Shown here one piece after another: positions 15,797 to 24,773 of a stretch of DNA of 64,000 nucleotides. Made by a program: the position numbers and the translations under genes. The notes beneath the pieces were generated by a model, which made no database searches, had not been told where the DNA came from, and saw nothing but the letters and a program-made list of their open reading frames with translations. Source of the stretch: Arthrobacter citreus. Its GTDB lineage: Bacteria; Actinomycetota; Actinomycetes; Actinomycetales; Micrococcaceae. The stretch lies in assembly GCF_009192745.1 (NCBI RefSeq), contig NZ_VTFV01000003.1, positions 496,001 through 560,000 on the forward strand. Reading direction: 5' to 3'. Each line of letters opens with the position of its first letter. Position 1 is the stretch's first letter.

Positions 15797-17458
15797 CTAT
15801 GCTGCATCCAGCCTGCGCTGCCGGCGGGCCGACCATGCCAGATACCCGCCCAGGACACCCGTAGAAGCCAGTCCGGCCCCCATCAGCGGCGCCTGCCAGC
15901 CGCGCCAGCGCTCGGCATCGCCAAGGGCCAGCTCCCCGACCCCGCGGATAAAGGCAGCGGCGAAAATGGCCGCCACCATGCGGTTGCCCACCCGCTCCAG
16001 GCGTTCCACCAGCGGGACCAGGTCGCCGGCCCGCAGGTGCACCTCCATTCCTTCGAAATCCAGGGTGTTGATAAGCCGCTGCAGCTGGCCGGGCAGTTCG
16101 GTGCCCAGCTCCAGCAGCTCTCCCCCGGCCTTGCCGAGCCGCTTCGCGTAGGCGGCCGGGTTCAGGTGCTGCACGGTCATCCGGCGGGCATAGGGCGCCA
16201 GGGTCTTGCCCATGCTGAAGTCCGGATCCAGGACCTCGCCCATGCCCTCCGTCATGATCAGCATCCGCAGCAGCAGGGCAATCTCCCCGGGCAGCTGCAG
16301 GTGATGGTTGCGGATAATTCCCAGGCCATAGGTAATGATCCGGCCCACCGGCGCATCCCCCAGCGTGCGGTTTGAATACAGCTTGATCAGGCCCGCAAGG
16401 TCCATCCTGAGCTTGATCCGGTCCGGGCGGGTGCGGGAGACAGTCATCCGCATCAGGGCGGTGGCCATCCGCTCCGGATCCTTGCGGATGACGGCCACGA
16501 ACAGTGCCGAGAGCTGGCCGCGCAGTTTCTCGTCGAGTTCTCCGACCATGCCAAAGTCGATGAGCCCAATCTGGGAATTGGGCTGCACGAAGATATTCCC
16601 GGGATGCGGATCAGCGTGGAAGAAGCCGTCCTCGAAGACCATCTTCATTTCCGCGTCCGCAGCAGTGACGGCCAGCGCCTTGCGGTCCAGTCCCGCGGCA
16701 TCCAGCGACGTGGTGTCCGTGACCTTCATGCCGTAGAGGCGCTGCATGGTCAGGACCTTCGACGTACTGTGTTCCCAGTAGATATGCGGGATCACCACCG
16801 AAGCATCGTCCTCGAAGTTCGCTGCGAAACGGTCCGCGTTGTGGCCCTCCTGCACGTAGTCCATTTCCTTGCGGAGGGTGTCCGCGAACTCGTCCATAAA
16901 ACCCTTGACGTCGTAGTCCCTGGCGGCCTCCCAATGCCTGCTGGCATGGCCGGCCAGGGACTGGAGGATGGACAGGTCCGCCTCGACCTCCGGAACAATT
17001 CCGGGACGCCGCACCTTGACCACAACCTTCGTGCCGTCCGTCAGGGCCGCGGCATAAGCCTGGCCGATGGAGGCGCTGGCAATGGGGGTGGTATTGAACT
17101 CCCGAAACACGTCCAGGGGATCCGCTCCCAATTCCTGCCGGAGGGATACCCGCACATCATCCCAGGCGGCCGGAGTTGCGGAGTCCTGCAGCTTGGCCAG
17201 CTCATCCATGTAGGCCGGGGGCAGCAGGTCCGGCCGGGTGGAGAGCAGCTGGCCCAGTTTCACGTAGGTGGGCCCCAGTTCCTCCAGGGCACGGCGCAGG
17301 TACTCCGGGCTTGCCATCCGTGTGGTGTCAGCCCCGTCGGCTTCCCTGCGGCGAAAGGGCAGCCAGGAATCGAGTCCTGCAACTGACACCAGGTATCCCA
17401 GCCCGTTGCGGTAAAGGATCTCGGCCATTTGGCGGTAGCGGTCAAAACGGGTCTTCAT
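15797..17458 (-). CDS. ABC1/UbiB-family atypical kinase (ADCK type)
   Basis: The 553-residue protein belongs to the UbiB/ADCK atypical kinase family, linked to isoprenoid-quinone metabolism or lipid homeostasis. Landmarks are KLGQLLSTRPDLLP near residue 75 (the KxGQ signature), ASIGQAYAA with the Ala-rich loop and VVVKVRRPG, then HADPHPGN and LIDFGMVG as the catalytic and metal-binding loops. The C-terminus has two hydrophobic segments (~490-545), a membrane anchor usual in this family. The ATG at 17458 has GGAGAGAAGG upstream; the longer frame to 17542 lacks a ribosome site. No quinone-biosynthesis gene is adjacent, so its precise role stays open. Confidence 0.9.
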   Translation of the reverse strand: MKTRFDRYRQMAEILYRNGLGYLVSVAGLDSWLPFRRREADGADTTRMASPEYLRRALEELGPTYVKLGQLLSTRPDLLPPAYMDELAKLQDSATPAAWDDVRVSLRQELGADPLDVFREFNTTPIASASIGQAYAAALTDGTKVVVKVRRPGIVPEVEADLSILQSLAGHASRHWEAARDYDVKGFMDEFADTLRKEMDYVQEGHNADRFAANFEDDASVVIPHIYWEHSTSKVLTMQRLYGMKVTDTTSLDAAGLDRKALAVTAADAEMKMVFEDGFFHADPHPGNIFVQPNSQIGLIDFGMVGELDEKLRGQLSALFVAVIRKDPERMATALMRMTVSRTRPDRIKLRMDLAGLIKLYSNRTLGDAPVGRIITYGLGIIRNHHLQLPGEIALLLRMLIMTEGMGEVLDPDFSMGKTLAPYARRMTVQHLNPAAYAKRLGKAGGELLELGTELPGQLQRLINTLDFEGMEVHLRAGDLVPLVERLERVGNRMVAAIFAAAFIRGVGELALGDAERWRGWQAPLMGAGLASTGVLGGYLAWSARRQRRLDAA

Positions 17459-17687
17459 TGCCTTCTCTCCGTTAGCCCCGGCGCGGCGCCGTAGTGCGGC
17501 AGGGCCGGTGCCGGCCGGACGGACGCCTGATATGGGAACCATAGACCCTCAGGGAAGCCACCGAACAGGGACGCCCCGGGCGCGGCACCGCTGTACGGCT
17601 GCATCCGTTCCGCGGTCTTCCGCCCCGCTGCCGCCGCGGCCTAGACTCAGGCAACCCGCCCGGAACGGCAAGGACGCAGGAGAAGCC

Positions 17688-19925
17688 ATGGGAACATCCG
17701 AACTCGGTCTGGACCAGGCCCGGAAAGCGGCGCTGCTGACCGGAGCGGGCATGTGGGAAACCCCCGCGTCGGAAGAGGCCGGGATCCGTGCCTTGACCCT
17801 GACGGACGGGCCCCATGGGGTAAGGCTGGCCGCCGGGGACGGGGCCGGTCCTGCCCTGGGCCAGTCACGGCCGGCCACCTGCTTTCCCGCAGAATGCGCT
17901 ACGGCGAGTTCCTGGGACCCGGAACTCCTTCAGGAGCTGGGCCGGGCAGCGGGCCGCGAAGCCGCGGCCTACGGCGTCGACGTCCTTCTGGGGCCGGGCC
18001 TGAACATCAAGCGTTCTCCGCTGGGCGGGCGGAATTTCGAGTACTTTTCCGAGGATCCGCTGCTCACCGGAGCCCTGGGAGCGGCGTGGACCGCCGGACT
18101 GCAGTCCTGCAAGGTGGCGGCCTCCCCCAAGCACTTCGCCGCCAATAACCAGGAAACCGGGCGCATGACCATCGACGTGGCAGTGGATGAACGCACGCTG
18201 CGGGAAATCTACCTCCGGGCCTTCGAAACGGTGGTGAAGGACGCATCTCCCTGGACCGTCATGGCTGCCTACAACCGGGTGAATGGATTCCACGCGGCCG
18301 AGGATCCGTGGCTGCTGACCCGGGTCCTGCGGGACGAATGGGGATTTGACGGCGTTGTGGTTTCGGACTGGGGCGCGGTCACGGACCGTGCTGCGGCCCT
18401 CGCGGCGGGCCTGGACCTGGAGATGCCGTCGTCTGCCGGGCTTGGTCCCCGGGAACTGGTAGCCGGTTTGGAGGCAGGGCTCGTCTCCCCCGAGAACCTT
18501 GACGCTTCCCTGGACAGGCTGCGCGAGCTGGGGCGGCGCACCGCAGGCAGGGAGGCGGCGGCACCCGATTTTTCAGCTCACGATGCCCTGGCCCGGCGCG
18601 CGGCGGCGGCATCGATGGTGCTGCTGAAGAACGACGGCGGCTTGCTCCCCTTCACCCCAGCGGCGCCTCTGGCGGTGATTGGCGAGCTGGCCCGGGCACC
18701 GCGGTACCAGGGCAGCGGGTCTTCCCGGGTCAATCCGAGAATGCTCAGCACACCCTGGGCAGCGTTGTCGGGGCGGATGCCGGAAGCGTCCTTTGCCGCA
18801 GGCTACCGGCTCGAGGACGCGGAACCGGACGAAGACCTCGTTCAGGAGGCAGTCCTGGCAGCCTCCGGTGCCGCCCAGGCCGTGGTCTTCCTCGGACTCC
18901 CGGACGCGGCTGAGACGGAAGGAATGGACCGGTCCAGCCTCGACCTGCCGGCTGCGCAGCTCCAGCTGCTCGACGCCGTTGCCCGGGTCCGGCCGGACGT
19001 GGCGGTTGTCCTCGCCAACGGGTCCGTGGTGGACACCTCCTGGGCACCGAAGGCTGCAGCGGTGCTGGAAAGCTGGCTCGCCGGCCAGGCCGGCGGGGAG
19101 GCAGTGGCTGACGTTCTGCTGGGGCAGGTGAACCCGTCGGGCAAACTCGCCGAGACCTTCCCGCGGAGGCTTGAGGACACCCCTGCTTACGGGAATTTCC
19201 CCGGAGAAGCCGGCGAGGTGCGCTATGGAGAAGGACTCCTGGTGGGGTACCGCTGGTACGACGCCAGGCTGCTGGAGCCGGCATTCCCTTTTGGCCACGG
19301 CCTCAGCTACACGCAGTTTGGCTACTCGGATCTTTCCGTATCCGTGGATCCGGGAGGCGAGGCGCCGTGCATCCGGCTCTCACTCCAGCTGACCAACACC
19401 GGGGCTGTGGAGGGGGCGGAAGTAGTCCAGGTCTACGTCAGCCCTCCGGCCGGGGACATTCCGCGGGCCCGGCAGGAGCTCCGGGCGTTCCAGCGGGTGA
19501 ACCTTGTGCCAGGGGAAACCCGTACCGTGTCCTTTCAGCTCCCTCCCGGCAGCCTGGACAGGTTCGATCCGGCAACGCAGACGTGGGTAACGGATCCGGG
19601 AACCTACGGCCTGCGGGTTGGCTCCTCTTCCCGGGACATCCGGCTCACCTCGGACGTGGAACTGGCCGCGCAGGCCGCGCAGCCGCTGCCAACCGCGGCC
19701 TCCACCCTCGCTGAATGGATGAGTCATCCGATCGCAGCGGCGGTCCTGGGCGAGGCACTCGGACAGGCTGCTGCTGACTCCGCTGAGGCGTCGGGGATGC
19801 TGACGCTGATGGGAAGCCTCCCGCTGGAACGGCTGGGGCGCTTTCCGGGCTCACCGCTCAGCGCGGACCAGGCGGCCGGTCTGGCGCAGCTGGTGGCCAG
19901 GCGTGCCGCCCAAGGACCTTCCTGA
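17688..19925 (+). CDS. GH3 beta-glucosidase with extra C-terminal helical domain
   Basis: The 745-residue enzyme is a glycoside hydrolase family 3 beta-glycosidase, without a signal peptide and therefore cytoplasmic. The (beta/alpha)8 domain holds KHFAANNQE (~148-156) and the nucleophile D227 in VVSDWGA; the GH3-C sandwich follows with the QGSGSSRVNP loop (~345), and a fibronectin-III-like domain lies at ~570-655. Residues ~668-745 form an additional helical segment beginning STLAEWMSHP that resembles the N-terminus of the nearby SDR at 20590-21636. The ATG at 17688 follows GCAGGAGAAGCC. No transporter is adjacent, so the sugar substrate (cellobiose, gentiobiose or a plant glucoside) cannot be fixed. 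Confidence 0.93.
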   Translation: MGTSELGLDQARKAALLTGAGMWETPASEEAGIRALTLTDGPHGVRLAAGDGAGPALGQSRPATCFPAECATASSWDPELLQELGRAAGREAAAYGVDVLLGPGLNIKRSPLGGRNFEYFSEDPLLTGALGAAWTAGLQSCKVAASPKHFAANNQETGRMTIDVAVDERTLREIYLRAFETVVKDASPWTVMAAYNRVNGFHAAEDPWLLTRVLRDEWGFDGVVVSDWGAVTDRAAALAAGLDLEMPSSAGLGPRELVAGLEAGLVSPENLDASLDRLRELGRRTAGREAAAPDFSAHDALARRAAAASMVLLKNDGGLLPFTPAAPLAVIGELARAPRYQGSGSSRVNPRMLSTPWAALSGRMPEASFAAGYRLEDAEPDEDLVQEAVLAASGAAQAVVFLGLPDAAETEGMDRSSLDLPAAQLQLLDAVARVRPDVAVVLANGSVVDTSWAPKAAAVLESWLAGQAGGEAVADVLLGQVNPSGKLAETFPRRLEDTPAYGNFPGEAGEVRYGEGLLVGYRWYDARLLEPAFPFGHGLSYTQFGYSDLSVSVDPGGEAPCIRLSLQLTNTGAVEGAEVVQVYVSPPAGDIPRARQELRAFQRVNLVPGETRTVSFQLPPGSLDRFDPATQTWVTDPGTYGLRVGSSSRDIRLTSDVELAAQAAQPLPTAASTLAEWMSHPIAAAVLGEALGQAAADSAEASGMLTLMGSLPLERLGRFPGSPLSADQAAGLAQLVARRAAQGPS

Positions 19926-20035
19926 CTGGTCATTAACCGATTGGCCGGCGAAGCAGTGAGTGCCCGTCCGCGGCGGAGCAGCGGAAGGGCCAGGAAGGAC
20001 ACCACACGGGCCCTGCAGCCCGTACTTGCGACCTG

Positions 20036-20482
20036 CTAGAACGAAGCCTGCGGCTGCGGAGGGAAGGCCGGAAGGTGATGGGTGGGCAGCCGGTCGCGGT
20101 CGTAGGTGACCGTCGTGTATCCGTGCGGGGCAGGACGGCCGTTTTCGTCCAGGTTGACGAAAATGATGCGTTCGATTGTCAGGATGCTCGAGCGCGTGAT
20201 CATGTTCCGCACTTCTGCGCGCATTGTCAGGGAGGTCTTGCCGAATTTGGTGGCGCACAGTCCCATTTCAATGAGGTCGCCCTGCTGCGCCGAGCTGACG
20301 AAGTTGATTTCGGACATCAGCTTGGTCACCACCCTGCCGTTGCCCATCTGCAGGATCGCGTAGATAGTCGCTTCCTCATCGATCCACCGCAGCAGCGAGC
20401 CGCCGAACAGTGTTCCGTTTGCGTTCAGGTCTTCGGGCCTGACCCATTTGCGGGTATGAAAATTGATGTCGCCGGATTCCAT
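20036..20482 (-). CDS. Acyl-CoA thioesterase, YciA/BFIT hotdog type
   Basis: The 148-residue hotdog protein matches the acyl-CoA hydrolase (YciA-like) class. NANGTLFGGSLLRWIDEEATI (positions ~19-38) holds the conserved N-x-x-G-x-x-x-GG turn and the Asp/Glu on the hotdog helix; FVSSAQQGDLIEM and RSSILTIERIIFVNLDENGRP are typical later strands. The start is uncertain: the frame is open to 20563, and the ATG at 20482 has only a weak ribosome site, but the family begins near here. It is convergent with the beta-glucosidase and downstream of the SDR on the same strand. Substrate unknown. Confidence 0.82.
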   Translation of the reverse strand: MESGDINFHTRKWVRPEDLNANGTLFGGSLLRWIDEEATIYAILQMGNGRVVTKLMSEINFVSSAQQGDLIEMGLCATKFGKTSLTMRAEVRNMITRSSILTIERIIFVNLDENGRPAPHGYTTVTYDRDRLPTHHLPAFPPQPQASF

Positions 20483-20589
20483 GATTCTCAGGTTATCTCC
20501 GCGCACAGCCACTTCGAGGACCGCTGTGAGGGTGCCCACCGGCCCCTGCCGGCTGCGGCACATTCCGGCTGGGACGCCTGGCCGGTGCG

Positions 20590-21636
20590 CTACCCCACAC
20601 TCCAGCCCTCGTCTGCTGGCAGCAACGCCCCGGTCACCGAGACGGCGTCATCGCTGAGCAGGTAGGTTACCGGAGCAGCCACCGCCGCCGCCTCAAGGTC
20701 CGCCGGAACAAGCGAGGCGGCCGGCAAAGGACCCAGTCCGCCCGGGAATCCGTAGTTCGAATCAAGGGAGTTCCGGGTAGGCATCGGAACCACTGCGTTG
20801 ATGCGCACGCCGCGGGCTGAATAGGTGTAGGCCCCACTTCGGGTCAGTCCGATGAGTGCGTGCTTCGCAGCGGTGTAGGCGGCACCGCCGACCGATCCAC
20901 GCAGCCCGGCCTGTGAGGCCAAGTTCACTATTGAACCGGCGCCGCGGGAGAGCATTGCCGGGATCACCTGGCGGGAGAGACGGAAAGGACCGGTCACATT
21001 GATGCGGAAGATCCGCTCCCACACCTCGTCGTCCACTTCGTGCAGTGGTTCAAGGTCGTCAGAGACGCCGGCGATGAGGGCCAGCCCGTCTATGTCGCTT
21101 CCGGCCGCGGACATTATGCGCTGAATGTCCGATTCGCTGTTGAGGTCCGCGACGATGCCAATGGTCCCGTGCGCAGCGGGATTCTCCAGCAGGGCTTCCA
21201 TGCGCAGTGTATTCAGGTCCACAGCCACCACTCTGGCGTCTTCCTTCGCGAGCCGGAGTGCCGTGGCGCGGCCTATTCCGGCCCCCGCACCGGTCACGAT
21301 CACCGTTTTTCCCCTGAACCGGCCCGGGATGATCCCTTCCTTCCAATCCATGGGCGATGGAGGCGGAACAGACGGAAACAGGTGCGCCCGTTCGGGACTG
21401 GCCGGCGTTTGGGAGCCGCTGTGGTTCGCCGCCTCCACCAGCAGGTTGAGCTGTTCCTCGGTGACGTTTCCCCGGGAAAGGGTGACGATCGAGGACAGGG
21501 GCAGCGTCTGGATGGCGTAAAGCGCCCGCACATCAGGTCCGCGCCGGGCCAGGACGTCGATGAGTATCGCCCGTCCGCTGGGGTGCTCAAGCCACTGCGC
21601 GATTGTTGATTCAGTGCTCAGCCGGCCTGCATCCAT
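20590..21636 (-). CDS. Two-part short-chain dehydrogenase with N-terminal helical domain
   Basis: The 348-residue protein has a classical SDR domain at ~98-345: TGAGAGIGR for the dinucleotide, the D-rich strand VVAVDLN, NLASQAG with the catalytic Ser, and YTAAKHA with Tyr and Lys. Before it lies an ~80-residue all-helical segment (STIAQWLEHP... LPLSSIVTLSRG...) and a Pro/Ser linker. That segment resembles the C-terminal tail of the GH3 beta-glucosidase 670 bp away. The VAVDLN strand suggests NAD(H). It is probably the first gene of a unit with the downstream thioesterase (107 bp). The ATG at 21636 has a weak GGGA site. The substrate is unknown; related SDRs are called 3-alpha-hydroxysteroid dehydrogenase-like. 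Confidence 0.88.
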   Translation of the reverse strand: MDAGRLSTESTIAQWLEHPSGRAILIDVLARRGPDVRALYAIQTLPLSSIVTLSRGNVTEEQLNLLVEAANHSGSQTPASPERAHLFPSVPPPSPMDWKEGIIPGRFRGKTVIVTGAGAGIGRATALRLAKEDARVVAVDLNTLRMEALLENPAAHGTIGIVADLNSESDIQRIMSAAGSDIDGLALIAGVSDDLEPLHEVDDEVWERIFRINVTGPFRLSRQVIPAMLSRGAGSIVNLASQAGLRGSVGGAAYTAAKHALIGLTRSGAYTYSARGVRINAVVPMPTRNSLDSNYGFPGGLGPLPAASLVPADLEAAAVAAPVTYLLSDDAVSVTGALLPADEGWSVG

Positions 21637-21892
21637 GTGGTGTCCCGTTCCCGAACCGGTTCACCGTTTACCGCGGGTCTGCGGCTGCAGGCGCACCAGC
21701 CGCTGCTCTTGGCGGTGATCCCCCATTCACTATCCCACCCGGTTTCAGCTGCCGGACAGGCTTGGGCCGCGTTCGGCACCGCGGGCGCGCCAATTTCAGC
21801 TGCACCCTCCTGCACAGAGGCACCGTAAGGGATTCGGCCCGCCCCCTGCCCCGGGGCCGCTGCCCCGGATGCGGCGATCGACGCCAGTGCGG

Positions 21893-22981
21893 TCAGGGAT
21901 TTCGGGCTGTCCCCGGTACCTGCAGCACATCGCCCAGTTCGTACCGCACCGGTTCCTCAAGCTGGCCATAGCCGCAGCTTTCCGGATCCCGGTCCGGCCG
22001 CCAGCGAAGGAAACTCGGCGGATGCCGGAACCGTGGGCCCTCCATATGGTCATAGGCCACTTCCACCACCCGCTCGGGGCGCAGCGGGGTGAAGGAGAGG
22101 TCCCTGCTGCCCGTCCATCTGCTCCCCTCGGAGCTGCGCGGCGTCCGCGTACCGGGTTCGGGCTCCGCCGAACTCCACGGATGGGAAGCCTCCCAGGTCA
22201 CCAGGGGCTGGAGCTCGTCGAAGAGTTCCCTGCGGCGTGCCATCGGAAAGGCACCGATGACCCCCACGTTGGCGAGGGTTCCGGAATCGTCATACAGGCC
22301 CAGCAGAAGGGAGCCGATCCGGTCCTCTCCGCTTTTGTGCACCCGGTATCCTGCAACCACGCAGTCGGCCGTACGCCGGTGCTTGACCTTGGTCATGGCC
22401 CGTTTGCCCGGCTCGTACCTGCCCTCCAGCGGCTTCGCCACCACACCGTCCAGCCCTGCCCCCTCGAAACGCTTGAACCACTCCTGGGCGGTGTCCGCGT
22501 CCAGGGTCTGCCGGGTCAGGTGCAGGCGGCCCCCTGCTGCGCCCATAACGGCTTCGAGGTTCTCCCTCCGGCTGCGGAATGGGTCACCGGTAACGTCACG
22601 TCCCTCCAGCGCCAGCAGGTCGAAAGCCACGAACGACGCCGGTGTCTGCTCCGCCAGCATTGACACCCGGCTGCCGGCAGGATGGATCCGCTGCTGCAGG
22701 GCATCAAAGTCCAGCCGGCTGCCGTCTGAGCTGATGAGGATGATCTCGCCGTCCACAACGCACCTGCCCGGCAGGCCCTGCCGGAATGCTTCGGCAAGCT
22801 CGGGAAAGTACCGGTTCAGGCTCCGCCCGTTGCGGCTGAGTATCTCCAGTTCGTCCCCGTCCCGGAACACCAGCGCCCGAAAGCCATCCCACTTGGGCTC
22901 ATAGGCGAAACTGCCGCGGGGGATGTTGGCCGCCGGCTTGGCCAGCATGGGACTAGTAGTTTCAGGCAGCGGCAGTTCCAT
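21893..22981 (-). CDS. ligC: ATP-dependent DNA ligase (LigC type)
   Basis: The 362-residue ligase has the adenylation motif EPKWDGFRAL with nucleophile K30, then DGEIIL (motif III), GVVAKPL (motif IV) and KVKHRRTADC (motif V), followed by an OB-fold domain (~210-355). It lacks the polymerase and nuclease domains of LigD, so it fits the stand-alone LigC group that seals nicks in backup repair or end joining. A LigD-type polymerase lies at 48680-49717; no Ku gene is in the window. The ATG at 22981 has AGGAAGG upstream and a 64-bp divergent gap to the FolP2-type gene. The frame open to 23185 would overlap that gene and is rejected. Confidence 0.92.
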   Translation of the reverse strand: MELPLPETTSPMLAKPAANIPRGSFAYEPKWDGFRALVFRDGDELEILSRNGRSLNRYFPELAEAFRQGLPGRCVVDGEIILISSDGSRLDFDALQQRIHPAGSRVSMLAEQTPASFVAFDLLALEGRDVTGDPFRSRRENLEAVMGAAGGRLHLTRQTLDADTAQEWFKRFEGAGLDGVVAKPLEGRYEPGKRAMTKVKHRRTADCVVAGYRVHKSGEDRIGSLLLGLYDDSGTLANVGVIGAFPMARRRELFDELQPLVTWEASHPWSSAEPEPGTRTPRSSEGSRWTGSRDLSFTPLRPERVVEVAYDHMEGPRFRHPPSFLRWRPDRDPESCGYGQLEEPVRYELGDVLQVPGTARNP

Positions 22982-23045
22982 GAGCAGGACCTTCCTGGTT
23001 GGCGTTGGCACCGGGCGTGGCTGGGCACCACCGTAGGATGCTTTT

Positions 23046-23999
23046 ATGAGTCTGAACAGCACTGCCGGCCGGCGCCATGCTTCATCGCCCGGCCATTTTG
23101 ATCCCCCGCTGCTGCACCCGGTGCACCGGTTTGGGGGGCGCCTGCTGGATTTCCGGCGCCAGGTGGCCCTGATGGCGATCATCAACCGGACCCCGGACTC
23201 GTTCTACGACGCCGGCCGGACATTCGGTCAGGAGGCCGCGGTCAACGCTGCCCTGAAAGCCGTGCACGACGGCGCGGACTGGGTGGACATTGGCGGGGTT
23301 CCGTTCGCCCCGGGCCCGGCGCTGGACGCCGCAGAGGAGGCTGCACGGATTGTTCCCGTTATCCGGGCCGTCCGCAGTGAATCAGACGTCATCATTTCCG
23401 CCGATACGTTCCATCCCGCTGTTGCGGAACAGGCAATCGAGGCCGGCGCCAACGTCATCAACGACACGACGGGACTGCATGATCCGCAGCTGGCCAGGGT
23501 GGCAGCTGCGGCAGGCGTGCATCTGGTGATCACCCACAGCCTGGCCGCGCCCCGGACTGTCTATCCCCGCCCGCAGTACGGCGACGTGGTGTCCGAGGTG
23601 GCCCAGTTCCTGCGCGGCCGTGCAGGCTACGCACAGGATCTGGGGGTTCCCCCGGAAAGGATCATCATTGATCCCGGACACGACCTGAACAAGAACACGC
23701 TGCATTCGCTGGAACTGACTCGCCGTCTCGCGGAAATCGCGGATCTTGGCTATCCGGTACTGGCGGCGGTGTCCAACAAGGACTTCGTTGGCGAAACGCT
23801 GGATGAGCCCAAGTCCGGAAGGGTTGAAGGGTCCCTGGCCGCTGCCGTTGCGAGTATCTACAACGGCGCGCGGATCCTGCGCATGCACAACGTCGAGGCC
23901 GCCTCCCGCGCCATCCGTATGACGGAAGCGGTTCTGGGCTGGCGTGAACCGGTGCGGCTGCGCCACAACATGGGCGACGTGAACGAGCCGGCACAGTGA
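23046..23999 (+). CDS. folP2: Dihydropteroate synthase-like protein, FolP2 type
   Basis: The 317-residue TIM-barrel protein begins its conserved part with MAIINRTPDSFYDAG (~43-57), which matches mycobacterial FolP2 rather than canonical FolP1, and has NKDFVGETL and IIIDPGHDLNKNT where FolP1 has the substrate-binding DPGIGFGK-type loop. In mycobacteria FolP2 is reported not to supply dihydropteroate synthase activity, so the function here is doubtful. The N-terminal ~35 residues are His/Pro-rich and not conserved. An AGGATG lies 7 nt before the ATG. Its stop overlaps the next start by GTGA (23996-23999), linking it to a RibD-C reductase. Confidence 0.87.
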   Translation: MSLNSTAGRRHASSPGHFDPPLLHPVHRFGGRLLDFRRQVALMAIINRTPDSFYDAGRTFGQEAAVNAALKAVHDGADWVDIGGVPFAPGPALDAAEEAARIVPVIRAVRSESDVIISADTFHPAVAEQAIEAGANVINDTTGLHDPQLARVAAAAGVHLVITHSLAAPRTVYPRPQYGDVVSEVAQFLRGRAGYAQDLGVPPERIIIDPGHDLNKNTLHSLELTRRLAEIADLGYPVLAAVSNKDFVGETLDEPKSGRVEGSLAAAVASIYNGARILRMHNVEAASRAIRMTEAVLGWREPVRLRHNMGDVNEPAQ

Positions 24000-24751
24000 G
24001 CACCCCGGTTATTACCGCTGCCGGATCCGCGCGGGAGCTCGACGACGGGGAACTCCTGGCGGCTTATGGGTGGGACCGGGCGGCCGAGCCCGCGCGCCCG
24101 TACTTCCGTTTCAACTTCGTGGCCTCCGTGGACGGGGCGGTGAGCTGGAACGGGCGTTCGGGGGAATTGGGGGACGACGCCGACCGCCGGCTTTTTGGCC
24201 TGCTGCGCTCCACCGCGCAGGTCATCCTGGTTGGAGCCGGAACTGTTCGGGCAGAGGGATACGCAGGCGAGCTCGTGAGTGCGCAGACACGGTCCTGGCG
24301 CACACGGCAAGGACTCCCAGCCCACCCGGGCATCGCCGTCGTTTCCGCGTCACTGGACCTGGACCCTGAGTCCGGCTTTTTTGCCGCCGCACCGGTGAAG
24401 CCTCTGGTCCTGACCACAGCGGCAGCGCCGGACGGGCGGCGCGCTGCGCTGGAAGAGGTAGCCGACGTCGTGGTGGCCGGAGCGCGGACCGTTGAACCCG
24501 GGCTGGCAGCCCGTGCCCTGGCCCGAAGGGGAGCTTTCCGGGTCCTGTGCGAGGGAGGGCCCACGCTCTTTGGCTCGTTCCAGGCAGCAGGTCTGGTCGA
24601 CGAGCTCTGCCTTACGCTTTCTCCGGTGCTGGCCGCCGGTTCGTCCTCGAGGATCAGCGCCGGAACGCCGGAGCTTGGGCTGGCGAGGCTGCGGCTGCGC
24701 CACGTCCTGCGCTCGGGTGACACCCTGCTGCTGCGCTATCTGGCCCGCTGA
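23996..24751 (+). CDS. RibD C-terminal-domain reductase
   Basis: The 251-residue protein consists of the dihydrofolate-reductase-like fold of the RibD C-terminal domain, which in riboflavin synthesis reduces the ribosyl group of an aminopyrimidine with NADPH. NFVASVDGAVSW (~38-49), ILVGAGTVRAEGY (~76-88) and CEGGPTLFGSF (~181-191) are the family landmarks. There is no deaminase domain. The GTG overlaps the folP2-type stop, so the two are translationally coupled, which suggests a shared pterin or flavin substrate, but no riboflavin gene is near. It ends 22 bp before the convergent lpd gene. Confidence 0.85.
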   Translation: MSTPVITAAGSARELDDGELLAAYGWDRAAEPARPYFRFNFVASVDGAVSWNGRSGELGDDADRRLFGLLRSTAQVILVGAGTVRAEGYAGELVSAQTRSWRTRQGLPAHPGIAVVSASLDLDPESGFFAAAPVKPLVLTTAAAPDGRRAALEEVADVVVAGARTVEPGLAARALARRGAFRVLCEGGPTLFGSFQAAGLVDELCLTLSPVLAAGSSSRISAGTPELGLARLRLRHVLRSGDTLLLRYLAR

Positions 24752-24773
24752 GCTCCTCGCGGCAGGGGAAAGC

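Noticed and set aside
20006-20023. ACGGGC-N6-GCCCGT hairpin between the glucosidase and thioesterase genes
   Set aside because: Only six base pairs and no U-run; too weak to call a terminator at this GC content.
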